From Acanthaster planci (Eukaryota > Echinodermata > Asteroidea > Valvatida > Acanthasteridae): a DNA stretch of 64,000 bases. Positions 35,117 to 46,900 of this stretch are shown here, piece after piece. Position 1 is the first letter of the stretch. Each line of letters opens with the position of its first letter. The position numbers and the translations under genes are program-made. The notes beneath the pieces were generated by a model. The model saw only the letters and a program-made list of their open reading frames with translations, was not told the origin of the DNA and made no database searches. The stretch spans positions 1,289,657-1,353,656 of the forward strand of contig NW_019091374.1 in the NCBI RefSeq assembly GCF_001949145.1, written 5' to 3'.

Positions 35117-36331
35117 ATGCATGGAGGGTTAATGAAAGTCGATACGTCGACCAGTGACCTCGACATGGCAATGACGTCAGAAACAAATAGCCAATCAGAA
35201 GGAAGTGAACCCACAGCTATTAACACTATGAGCCAGACCGGTGGTGGTGGGGCTGTAGAGATTGAATTAATTGTATCAATAGACAGCGATTGCGAGGGAA
35301 CAAACACACCCCAGGTATTGACACGAGGAAAACATGATGAACACTCGCCGAACGCCAGTCCCAGGCAAGGGAGCCTCCCGGACATGATGCGTCTGCTACC
35401 GCCGATACGGGACCACGACTCGGACTCGGCCGTCCATCAGCAGGGACTAACAGTGGGTGCTGGCAGCCTCAGCCTGCGGTCCACCCGCTCCAACAGCCCG
35501 TTGCTGGTTCTCGATCGAAGTGGTGGGCCCGGACTCTGCTTCCGCGCCTCGGACTCTGAGAAGATGCTCCCGGTGTTGCTCCCGGCTGATGCCGGCCTGC
35601 ACCCACGCTCGCACGGCCTGCTCGGTAACGGCAGCCAAGGCGGATCGCTGTCGGCGCTTTCCCGGCCGCTGTCCCCACGACATCTGTCATCGTCCTTCCC
35701 CCATCATCCCTTAAAGGACAAACCTGCCGGAATTACCCATCACCTCCACAGGCGACTTAGTGAGGATAAACACAGACTTCCTCAGACTTCAGAACCGCTT
35801 GGGAGGACTGTAGACATGCTGAACGAAACCACTGATGCCCACCCAACTATGCTACGAAGACGCTCTTGCCAGTCCCCCAACCGGATCACGTTCAAAGAGA
35901 GACGACGTGCCAGCGAGGGAGTGCTGGCAGTGTCACCGTCTCAACTGGGACAATACTCCCAAACAAAAACCCCGATCGAACTCCGTAGCCCGCAGTCGAA
36001 GACCAGCCCCTCCACTCGTGGTCACCGAGAGATCGGGGAGCTGATGTCCACCGTCCCTGGCCGGAAAGCGAAGGGGCAGAAGACGCCTCGCGGCCCGGGC
36101 CTCAATCGAATGTCGCGGCTGAGCAGCGCCTCGTTGGAGGCGGTGAACAAGCGTGGGGACCCGGACGAGAATGATTCGGAGCAGCAGCGAATTCTGCAGT
36201 GGCTGGAGGGGGTCCGACGGGGCTCGGACGGATTAACAGATAATGTGGACTTAGGGGTCGGCCAGTTTGAGCCTTTGAGCAGAAGCAGCACTGAAACGGC
36301 CATCCGGGTAATCCACAAAGATCGGAACTAA
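35117..36331 (+). CDS. Unrecognised Ser/Pro/Arg-rich protein, 404 aa
   Basis: One uninterrupted frame of 404 codons in a region where other long frames are rare; it is markedly more GC-rich than its flanks. I do not recognise the protein. Visible features: an acidic patch at residues 46-60 (VEIELIVSIDSDCEG); Ser/Pro-rich spacers; several basic RRxS sites (HRRLSED at 211, RRRSCQSP at 247, ERRRASEG at 261, VRRGSDG at 366) of the kind used by PKA-type kinases and 14-3-3 proteins; a cluster RMSRLSSASLE at 331; and a possible conserved end containing QQRILQWLEGV at 356. No signal peptide, membrane segment or catalytic motif is seen. TAG lies in frame at 35093. However, tgtgtattcag just before the ATG could also be a splice acceptor, so this may be the last exon of a longer gene. 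Confidence 0.7.
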   Translation: MHGGLMKVDTSTSDLDMAMTSETNSQSEGSEPTAINTMSQTGGGGAVEIELIVSIDSDCEGTNTPQVLTRGKHDEHSPNASPRQGSLPDMMRLLPPIRDHDSDSAVHQQGLTVGAGSLSLRSTRSNSPLLVLDRSGGPGLCFRASDSEKMLPVLLPADAGLHPRSHGLLGNGSQGGSLSALSRPLSPRHLSSSFPHHPLKDKPAGITHHLHRRLSEDKHRLPQTSEPLGRTVDMLNETTDAHPTMLRRRSCQSPNRITFKERRRASEGVLAVSPSQLGQYSQTKTPIELRSPQSKTSPSTRGHREIGELMSTVPGRKAKGQKTPRGPGLNRMSRLSSASLEAVNKRGDPDENDSEQQRILQWLEGVRRGSDGLTDNVDLGVGQFEPLSRSSTETAIRVIHKDRN

Positions 36332-37322
36332 TTATAGGATCACACCCACGAGTTACCATCAAAACAAGGATTACCGTTCGGATGACTGGAAATTGCACTC
36401 ACAGCTGGGCCAACGCAACCATGGCATTGTCTCCTTGTAATGAAAGTGAACAAATGAATGACTTTAACGGTTCGGAGCATTGGCCCAAACTTTCTGGAAA
36501 AAAAGAAGTTCCTTTAGTCCTAATGCATATCACGTGAGCAGCAATTACCTGCAGTCGTTCTAACTATCCCCAGCTTATCTCTTCCTACAAGCATGTAATC
36601 AACTCTATGCATGCTCTGAGTGACTCACCAGCAACTTAGCATTCGAGCGCAGTGAGCCCTTTCAAAGGTTTGACTGGGGAACTGCAATCCAAAATCAATG
36701 TTATTAAGTGGTATGAACACCGAATTGTTCAGCGATTCGATTCTTGAATCCATTCAGGATAAAGAGAACCCATGGGTAGGCTAATGTCAAGAGCTCGTGA
36801 AATTCAGCCGGAACCAGGAGAAATATGTTTTAATCGAACCTCGTAGCATGAAATCCATATAGTTTTATGCATAATAGCAAATTAGTTCTCGAACATTTTA
36901 GTCTTTTTTCAGAGGCAGACATAGCAGTTGCAGTCGGGTCCGTCACATTTTCCCCCTCTCAGATGTTCAGATATAAGTCATTTCCACCAGACCACTTGTT
37001 ACATTGCATAGTAGTGACCCAGGAAAGTGTTTGCTAAAGTTAATGCGAATTGCATAATATTTCAAAATTACAACGCTTTAAGACTTGACTTGACCTGGAT
37101 GACTTTTGACAAACTTGCAGGGATTTGTGATGGACTCAAAACAACACTGAATTAAGGGGAAAAGGGTTGGAAATTTTCCAGTTTTGTTGCCTGCGAAAAT
37201 GTTAGCTGTATCAAACACTGCAGTTTGTGATGCATGTGCACGAAACGTCTGCATGCCTTTCCATTTCTACAATTTCTAAAAGCTTACCGGTACATTCAGT
37301 TTGGAGGAACTAATTTACTTGA

Positions 37323-37328
37323 AATAAA
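37323..37328 (+). terminator. Polyadenylation signal candidate
   Basis: AATAAA about 1 kb after the stop of the 404-codon frame, in an AT-rich setting. A plausible but unproven 3' end. Confidence 0.3.
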
Positions 37329-40154
37329 TGTTTACTTACACACAGATTTAAAAAACGAAATTGCTCTATTTGGCATTTTCGTTAAATACTTTTTGTAATT
37401 TTACTTAATTTTGTAAAGTTTCTTGATATGACAGATCTCTTTATGTACAACCTTTGACGGGAAACTGTCTCAACATCGAGCTCGCCAGTGTCAAGTTGTG
37501 CTTGCATCAACTGGTTGCGGCTAAAATATCATGCACGTCTATGGGAAGCGGCTGAAGCCGCTATGCATTGAGTTTCATGGACGCACGTATTGTATCCAGC
37601 CGCAGCCGTAGCATTCGGAAAGTCGTAGACTTATGCTGAAATTTTTGTGGTAACCGCCGAACCCGGACCGAATAAGCCATTTGCGACTTAAATTTGAATA
37701 AACTCCGGTACACTGTGTTATCTGATTGCATAGAAACGTAACAATTTGAATTTCCCAGACTAAAGACACTGTTGCTAAACCTCCTGATTCGGGGCAAGCT
37801 TTTGCATAGCGACCACCATCTCTAGAATGGACTGGTTCCTTTGTGCCGTTCCTATCCATTGAGAACAGTGTATTGTTGCAAGGCGTCTCTTTATGTAACT
37901 AAGCAAAGTGATAGTACGGAGAATTCAAGTTGTTACGTTCACGTGAATTTAAAGAACTCAGTGTACCAGATTTTATTCAAATTTAACTCGCAAATGGCTT
38001 ATTGAGCAACCACGTTGAGTGGGGTTGGGCCAAGTTGACCTTGCTTGTCGTCATTCGTATGCCACCCCACAAAAGTAGGCCTGCGCCAATTAATTCAACT
38101 GCACATTGGACATACTAGTGTCAACACCCTGTTTCAATTTTCGAGTAAAGTAGAATAAAATTTGTGGGCATTAGAATCATTTTTGTTGGGCATCTCTCTC
38201 ATGCTATGAACTGGCTGCACCACTCTGTCAGTACATGTATATGGCGAGGCCGTTGCCTGCTTATTTGAGTATGAGACACGATGGCCGTGGGTGGCTCATG
38301 AGAATCAATATTTTCTCATTAGTTGGAATTTAAACATAACACAGCATGTTTTCTCTCACTTCTGGGTGGGATTAGGTGCATTAACAGATAACTTAATACT
38401 GGAATAAAAAAAGACCGTTGATTGGCCAGGAAGACGCCTTTTGTTTTAGTTTAGAATCGTAAGTGATCTCGATGGAAGGAAATTCGTTGCGGGAAAACTT
38501 GCGGCGAAACACTTAAACCAATTTGATTTATTCTGTGTTCCCGTGTAAAAGTAGAGCGGGCGTCGGTCGTCAGATGGTCAGACGTACTGGAGTGCATGCA
38601 GAGGACAAAAGCAGCACCACGTCGGGCATGATCAACATTAAAGAAAAGGGTGTTATTAATGAGGCAGCGGTCGATCTTACGTTGCGTTTAATGGGACAAA
38701 ATCCCCGGCAGAGTCTTCTTTCAAACTCGGCAGAAGAATGACAGGGGTGATACCTGGAGGCTTAATAGCCCGTGAGGCTTTTTTGACCCACGGACCAAAT
38801 TTCCAGCACCGAGGCATACTTCCCAAATCACACTTAATCGGCCTGTCTGGTGTTTTTGATGCTTATTGCTTTGAACAGAGCGATCCTAGTGTCCTTTGCA
38901 TCTGCAAATCAATAGAAGGAGACACCTTTTGCCTCAGACGAGGAATATTCGTTTTGCCTTACCTTTGCCTCATCAGTGGCTGGACAATAATGCACTCCGG
39001 TTTGTATGGTGATCAGGGTTCGATCCTAACGGGTCTGTCACCAGGGAGCCAATTTTCCCGTCGCAGACAATAGTGACATTTTCACAGACAGTTGCGATAC
39101 AATTGTATTTTACAGGAACATGATTTCAACGTGCAGTAACTATTTGGAGACTGGAAAGGCAGTAAAAAAGTTATTCAGGGACGAGAGGGACTGTCGTTTA
39201 GAGAAGTTCAGCCTATGGGGGGGGGGCTGGATTCATGAAGGGGATTAATCTGCGTTTATTGAGCCATTCCCTGCACTTATGACCCAATTTCGTCAGAAAA
39301 TGAAGATTTTATTCCAAACATAATTGACCATTGATGACTATCAGGCATTTTGCTCACGTATGAGCAAACCAGCAAACGAACAACTGATGCAGGGAAAAAA
39401 ACCAATAGCTCCCGAAATAAATATTGTAAAACCGTGGATGATAAAGTGGCTGGGAATGACCTTTGGCCTTTATTAATCCTCGTTTGATTTTAGGCCTATA
39501 TCTATCCAAATTAATGAATTACAGTTAGTCAACATTGAGCTATTGCCAACACAGTAATGCTGTCGCCTTGATGTCGAGTCAAACGGCAAATTTATTTGCC
39601 TCAATTAATTTCTACGATTTGACCCCTGTCCTTTTGATCGAGAAATCAATCATTTTTGATAAAAGCTCTTTTGGCCAGTTCAACACTTGACCTACAATCA
39701 AACGCATAGGCTGATCAGGTTTTTAGCCACTGTGACTGTGACCTACAGTGGGCCTACCGTAAAAACGATTGCTGTCACGGTACTTAAAAAGCCTGTCGGG
39801 TGATTGGAAATCGGAGGATGTTATTTCCTATCTCGAGAAAATCAAACTGGCTGATTGGACAATAAGCTGCTCAGCGCACACTTGGTCTCTGACCTTGATT
39901 CCTGAAGGCATGGACACAAAATAATGCCGAGGGATGTGGGAATATCCATTCACTGTGCCAAGCAAAACAATGCTTTAGTATCACTCCCATTCAATCAATT
40001 ATTAAGAGGTAACTCGATTAAGGCATCACTGTAAAATTTGTATTGGTTTCAGGCAAGATAGCCGGCTTACAAGATCAGCTTAACAAGATGTAATTGATTC
40101 TGTTCTTGATTTAGATAACTTTTCGACAATCCTAACTACCTTGGTAATTTCAAG

Positions 40155-40475
40155 AATTTAGTGTCGATTTGAGGAGCCAATAGGCCTGCCTTCAGTTCTA
40201 ACGTTATGTTTTAGGCTTATTGTTTGATTGTAATTTCATTGGGGAAAATAGAAAAAATGAAAAAAAAAAAGACATTCATCAATCAACCATATTATGATAC
40301 ACCAGATAATACCAAGGAATTTCTTAGCATTGGAAAAATGCAAGGATCATACAAAACCCTATTTTATGGGGGTGGGGCTTAGGGACACTAAGGGCAGTGC
40401 ACGGTTTCCAGCTTCCCACTCACTGGTCATCCCCCGTCCCACTCGCCAACACAAATTTTCCCACTCAGTGGGAAA
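40155..40475 (+). repeat. Diverged dispersed repeat, copy 2
   Basis: Same ordered blocks as 28880-29210: TCGATTTGAGGAGCCAA, ACACCAGATAATACCAAGGA, GGATCATACAAAACCC, GGTTTCC and GGTCATCCCC. The copies are far diverged, so this is an old family. Confidence 0.5.
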
Positions 40476-40483
40476 ATTTGTGT
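40449..40483. repeat. Near-perfect short palindrome
   Basis: ACACAAATTTTCCCACT and its exact inverse are separated by a tiny loop (17-base arms). It lies at the end of the diverged repeat. Confidence 0.65.
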
Positions 40484-42337
40484 ACTTGTGGGTTGTTAGG
40501 AAAAGCCTGCCCCCCTTCGTCCCTTGGAATGACTCCCTTGCAAATTGCGCTTAGATGTGGCAACCGGGTGAATCAAGTACATGTACTATCTAAGGGGTGA
40601 GTGTCAGTGAGGAAAATGTTGGGAATTAGTGCTTTGAGACTGGAAAATGGGATATAAACAGTTCAGAAAATCTAGCGGCTCTTATTAGCTTTAAACAACC
40701 AGAAAATGTCTCAAGGACATTGCCCAAGCCTGTCCTCCCTCCCTAATGGCGAATGGCATGGTGGCAGCCTGCACGTGACTTGTTTGATGCAGCGCCACCA
40801 GGCCAAAATGTGCACAAACTTCTTAACAAACGTTGTCTATTGAGGGCGCTGATCAACATGCTTCTACCTTCGGGCTTCATATACGTCGTGATGCATATAT
40901 GCCTCTTCTACCTTGTACCGTTAAATACCGTCGACGTGCACGGACGACCATCTTCATGCTTTTTCTAATTCTGTATCTGTGATGGTCAAATCAGTTTGGT
41001 AAGAAACAATTGAGTAACAAAGAAAGAACAAGTTGCGTTGATCAAGACGCCCTTGCCTTTAGTCCCGACATGAGAGATAACACTTCAACGAGCTACATGC
41101 ATACTATAGCCTGTAAATCAAGCCACGTTTGCATGGTTTGTAGGCTTAGCGCCTACATGTAGTACCACTGCCCCGAGTCCTTAGGTTGGCCCGGAGACTC
41201 TTCTTACACTGCAGTGTGTCTGCGGCTCCTTGGCCTACCTAGCCCTAGAAATCGGGGGTAGGCCTAGCTAAGGTCGTGAAGGTTGGACGACTGCAAGAAG
41301 TCCACATGGCCTATGGATGTTTTGAATTTTTCTCTGCAGTGCAGTGATCTGAACATGCTGAAATCTAGCCCCAGACTGGCAAAGTCGGTGATGTGAAGTT
41401 AGTAAGGCCCTACCGATTCCTCGTTTGACATTTATTGTTCAACAAATAACCATTTGATATTTAACTTTGAATAACAGTTGGACATTCTGCAAGCGCTCAG
41501 GATGCACACCCCCAACAGAGCCCTTGCTGATAATCTAGTTGTAACAGAAAAGATGGAGTGGATAAGTAACAAAAAACAATAACTATATTGGTTTAAAAGT
41601 CTGTCACCTACATTTGAGGGCTTGTTTGACCCTGGAAAACCTCATGCCCTGGATTGCAAGGAGTCCTCGGTGATTAAGGAGAACAATGAGATCAGATTTT
41701 ACGTAATCTTGAGGTGGGGCATGGGGTTTGAGTAGGCCTATTTTATATTGATTTGAGAAAAGTGTGGTGTGATGTATTCACGTCACTTTCCTACTCTGGT
41801 TTGCAAGCAAAGACAGTTGATAAAACTTTAGTCAAAGCCATTTTGACCGTGAAAAAATGTGTTGCCCTGGTTGAATTGGAGGCAGGGAGGTCACTAATGA
41901 GTCCAGAAACACTTTGAAAGTAAGTTTATGGATTGAAATAGTTTAGATGAAAACACTAGGTATAACTGACCATTTTGCCCACAGATAATTGTGTTGCTGT
42001 AAAAAACGTCACTTACATTCGAGGGCTTATGACATGGCCCGCGTTGCCTCTGTGGGAGAGAGTTGTGTGTGTATACCTCATGGTAAAATGGCGTGTACAA
42101 TGGATGTGCATCGTGGCACATCCTGTTTTTGTCTCTTTTGCACTCCATCATTAATGTCGCAACCAGACTACCAGCAAGGACTTTGTTAGGGGTGGGCATC
42201 CTGATCGCACGCCGAATATCAAGCTGTTACTTATTCAGTGTTGGATATCAAACCAGGTTCTTGTTAAACATTGAATGTTAAATGGGGAACGAGTAACTAA
42301 CTTCACATCAATTAAAAAGTCAAAGTTAGTAGTGCAA

Positions 42338-42630
42338 ACATTGAGGTTTATCAAGCCCGAATACTTCAGTCCAGTCTCATATGGTTACCAGTGAAAACAT
42401 TGAGGTATTCCTCAAACCAGAATATTTCAGTCCAGTCTCATATGGTTACCAGTGAAAACATTGAGGTATTCATCAAACCAGAATATTTCGGAACCAGTCT
42501 CATATGGTTACCAGTGAAAACATTGAGGTATTCCTCAAACCAGAATATTTCAGACCAGTCTCATATGGTTACCAGTGAAAACATTGAGGTATTCATCAAA
42601 CCAGAATATTTCGGAACCAGTCTCATATGG
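42338..42630 (+). repeat. Tandem array of five 59-62-bp units in a dimeric pattern
   Basis: Units start at 42338, 42397, 42458, 42520 and 42581, each beginning ACATTGAGGT and carrying CCAGTCTCATATGG. Units 2 and 4 share ATTCCTC and TTTCAG and are 61 bases. Units 3 and 5 share ATTCATC and TTTCGGA, and unit 3 is 62 bases. The alternation shows that the later duplication copied a two-unit block. Unit 1 is the most diverged. Confidence 0.9.
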
Positions 42631-42987
42631 CTTGTGCATGGTGTGCAATGGTGTCAAGTGATGTCTGTAATGGCATTCTTTCCTTGACAATGTCTTCATC
42701 ACATTACATTGCGGCATCAATTCATCCTGCCATGGCAAAATTTTTACGTCATTTTTTTACACTTTTACTAGATAAAGCAGAAAGGCAAGAGTTCCATATA
42801 TGAACATCACTAATTTTTTCTGAAGTGTTGTATATCAGCCAAATTTAGCCAGGAAAATATTGGAGTGTTTACTTACAAAACCCGTTTTAAGGCCGGTCTC
42901 ATAGGGTTTGTACTCAAGAGTGTCAAGTACCACTCCTCCTGCTGAAATTTAGTTCTCAAGATGTATTTGTGCGTTGGGGAGATGTTA

Positions 42988-43044
42988 ATTATATATAACG
43001 GTTTTTAATATATGTTGGGTAAGGGCAAAACCGTTATATATAAT
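42988..43044. repeat. AT-rich hairpin with perfect 18-bp stem
   Basis: ATTATATATAACGGTTTT and its exact inverse are separated by 21 bases. The stem is perfect, which suggests recent origin or selection. Confidence 0.7.
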
Positions 43045-43770
43045 GAAATTTAGTTCGTTACACATGTTCCTTGTGTCTCACTTCCAGAGAATGTAAAGCG
43101 TGACCTAGTGTGTGGGGTTGAACCTTACAGTTTCTGGAAAGTAATGACCCAAGGTCTGGATGAATAATAGGCTTATATTCTTGGACAGTGTATTTTTAGA
43201 AAATAGTCATCTGCTTCTTAAACTGCCGATTTTGGTAAGAATAAGAAAAAAATTGACATTTTTTGGGTGATAGCCTCCACAAAGGACTCCTCAGTTGCTC
43301 AATTGTGTAAACAGAAGGCTTACAGAAGTTTTGAGGGTAATCGTGGATAGGCATTCACCGCAGTCAGGGGACAAAGTTCTTTTATTAGGGAAATTTGAAC
43401 CGAGTTGTGGAGACATTTCTGAGTCCCCACAACCTTTTTCTCTACAAAATAGGTGAAATGTTGAGTGTATGTCCCCATAACTACGATGTGGGAGTGGGTG
43501 GACTTGTTATACGCATTTTAAAAATGAATATTCAAAAGAAACAAAATGTCTTGAAAGTAAGGATTGCCGTCAGCGCGGTCAAGGTAATAATGCACAAATT
43601 GTTCTATAAATGATGGCATCTTCTGTAGATGGACAAGATCAACTTTAAACAGTTCAAGCTTTGCCGTACTGTATGGTTCCATTGACCTTCTAGTTCATTT
43701 GAGCAAGTTAGTGTAGATCTTAAAATTTTGTGTGTTTGTGCTTGTTAGACGGATAGTTAAACCTATTGTG

Positions 43771-43962
43771 ATGTCGGCACTGAAACCACCAAGACGTAAG
43801 CGTCGTGTCTACCAACAGCTAGACTCGCCATTTCCTGTCCCCATTGAGTCCATAACCAAGAAGCCGGCATCTAACAGTCGTTGGTTCTACTACACGGGAG
43901 TGCTCAAAGAGAACTGCGTGCTGGTGCAACAGCAAGGCGATGTGATATTCTTGTATAAGTTG
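43771..43962 (+). CDS. TSEN2: TSEN2 coding exon 1
   Basis: Starts ATGTCGGCACTG; encodes the PPRRKRRVYQ basic start found in Sen2 proteins; donor TTG|gtaaga, phase 0. An acceptor-like gcttgttag at 43748 suggests a non-coding first exon further upstream. Confidence 0.9.
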
Positions 43963-46900
43963 GTAAGATATCTTGCATGCCGCCCAACAGCGTCTGTGCC
44001 GCTTGTGTTATGGGTCCCTTGACTGTGTGTGCCCACAGGCAACATGTCAGACACCCTCAAGCCTCCTTTTGCAGATTGATTTTTGGGTGCCTGATGGCAA
44101 CCACAGACAGCAATGATCAGTTAAGCCCCCAAAAGTTGGCCAAATTTATGTCTTGAACCGGAAAATTGTACAAAACGATTGGAGACTGGACCCAAAGATT
44201 GAGCTGTAAGCTGCCTGAAGCACTGTGGAGTTTCAAAGTGTGTGTCTCATCTAACCGGCATGACCTCTGTTTCTGTGTGGCAGGGTTTCTTTGGCAAGGG
44301 AATGCTATCTAAGAGCAAGCCAGAGCATAGTGTCTTCCTGAACTCTTATCAAGGCCTACGCAAGAAGAACTGTAAGTCGCCGTCCTTTGAGGGAGGGAAG
44401 ATGGACAGGGGGTCGAAGGAGCATGGTTATGGATTAAGCATACAGAAATTTGACCAATGACTCTAAGTATTGGGGTAATCTCAGAAAAAGGAGTCCAAAA
44501 GTGTGACATCTTCATGTCCCTGTTCTTTGTGATTTGACATGGAAATATCACCGGCATTGTTTTCAAACTATTACTTTTTGCTTTGCAGGTAATTTGCATT
44601 AATTCATCACTCTTGGAAATTAGAAAATGTGTTCTGAACTTACAAAATCATATGTCAGATGTGACAGGGACATGAAAAAATTTCTGGAATTACCCATTGG
44701 TATTTACTCAAGGAGAGTTAACGGTTGAAAATTTACACACTTTTTGACTGACAATGTCTAATTCCAACTTTGAAGACTATCCATTCCTGGCAACCACTCC
44801 TCCTCCCTGAGTGATCAATCAGAATATCTGCTCTATAGTTCAGATAAATGAATTGGATGTGCTGACTAATTACCTACACAATTGGAATTAAACACTTTGA
44901 GTTCAAGAGAACCACACAGTCAGTGGGTCATCTTTATAAACCAGTGAAAATGCCACTGAATGTGTCAGTAGTCTGGCAAAAAGAATGTTAAAAGTTACAG
45001 TTGTCTTTTAAACTTATTTTGGGGTGGAAGTCAAGGGAATGCTTTTCATGTTTGGGATTCATGATTTAATAAATCTTAGATATATTTTCAAAGAATCATT
45101 TTTTACTAGAAGTAAACTGTGCCATTCTCTTCACTTTTACCAGAAGGTTGTACAAAAGTTATATTTTTTTTGAGAAAGCAAACCTTAAATGTTAATATTA
45201 TTTTCTTCAAATATTTTGTAAATGGTTTCCGCATCTTTAATGTGCATGTTTATATTTTGCTAAGTTTTTGTCTGCTGGATAGGAAAAGATTTGAAACACT
45301 TGCTTCACTTTAAACACCTTGGGTACTTGACAGTATTGCAAGAAATCAATGCAAATATTAATGCACTTTTTAAGCAGAAAATGTGGGCATAAACGTGCAA
45401 AGTAAACCTCCCGTGCTTCCCAGGAATAATCTTTGCCTCTCAAAATATTTTGAAGATTGTTGGGTAACAAGAAGAACAAGAGGAGATTGAAATTCTTAGA
45501 AACATTTTGCCGACCTGTTTTTTCAGTGGTACTGCTCCAGGTTTGGAAGGTTGCTGGAGGTATTCCCTGGCTCTGGATTGGTTTTTTTTGTTTTTTTTAC
45601 TTTGTTTTTTGTTGCTTTTACCCTCTTTGCCATTAGTACCGCCAAAAGAAAGAAGGTTTCAGCAACAGAGATTTCAACAAGTCCGGAAACACAGGTACAG
45701 ATGGGTAAACCTAGTTTGGGGAAGAGTAAATAGCAGCTTAGGGGGTCTTCTTTTCTGCAAGTCCCTGGCCACCCACAAAATATTCTGGAGAAAACCCACC
45801 GAATCAGGTGCATATTACTGGGACTAAAAACCCAATCCGCATGAAGGCTTTGATGGGGTTTGAAGCCGAGGTTGCAGATGTGGTAGGTAAGGAAAGTACA
45901 ACTAAACCAATCTTGCATGACACGATGATGGGTGCACAGCTCCTGAGTGTCCCCTCTCATCAAAGAAATTTGAAGGTGAAGAGTTATTTAAAAATTTGCA
46001 CGTTTGTGATATTTCTGGTGAGGAAAGGCAGCCAAAAGGCCTGACATAGTAGCAAGAGACCTTCTTGAAGTTAAAAAGGTAACAGTCTTTCCAAGTTGAA
46101 AACAAATGGACTTATGTCCAAGAAATATTTGACTTTGGCCTTCTATTAGCTGCATAATTGGTCCCCTGAACCCTAATAGTTCTCACTCCTTCACTTGTTG
46201 GAATGTTGAGGGCTGTTTGGATTAACAGAGCTAGATGAAAATCAGGTCATCACAATTTGATTCCCCTATACACTGGCAAAATTATTCAGTCATGGTCTGC
46301 TTTTATCATGATTAACATTCCCACTTAACTCATCGTTATTCTGCGTTTAAGGTACGAGCGACATCTGAGCTGGTCCAGACAGTTTGTCCGACAGGCCCAA
46401 AATTTGGCCGCAGACGATGGTAAAAATGACGGGTCAGCATCTGTCCATGACCAGCCTGCCTCTCCGGAGGTCACTGGAGGTCAAAGGCAAAGCTGTCCAA
46501 CTCAAGGACGGAACAAGAGGGAGAGCACACCAAGTGATGATGTCACAACAGGTATCGATGAGGTCAGCCCCGTAACGGCTGATGTTGTACCAGCGACGGA
46601 TGACATTACATTTGATGTCACTGTCAGAGCCACTGCAAAAAATGCTGATGTCAGTTCCAGTACCAGAAGTGTTGATGTGTTAANNNNNNNNNNNNNNNNN
46701 NNNNNNNNNNNNNNNNNNNNNNNNNNNNNNNNNNNNNNNNNNNNNNNNNNNNNNNNNNNNNNNNNNNNNNNNNNNNNNNNNNNNNNNNNNNNNNNNNNNN
46801 NNNNNNNNNNNNNNNNNNNNNNNNNNNNNNNNNNNNNNNNNNNNNNNNNNNNNNNNNNNNNNNNNNNNNNNNNNNNNNNNNNNNNNNNNNNNNNNNNNNN

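Larger units (their letters stand above)
36332..43770. other. Intergenic stretch without recognised genes
   Basis: The first kilobase is probably 3' UTR of the 404-codon frame. The rest has only short frames without recognised content, plus a diverged repeat (40155-40475), a perfect hairpin (40449-40483), a tandem array (42338-42630) and an AT hairpin (42988-43044). Confidence 0.5.

Noticed and set aside
42391-42687. 98-codon frame through the 61/62-bp tandem array, or a CRISPR-like array
   Set aside because: The frame changes with unit length and shows no conserved protein. The units are contiguous without unique spacers, and the DNA is animal.
45523-45963. 146-codon minus-strand frame opposite TSEN2 exon 3
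   Set aside because: It overlaps a TSEN2 exon and a T-rich tract in antisense and has no recognised content.
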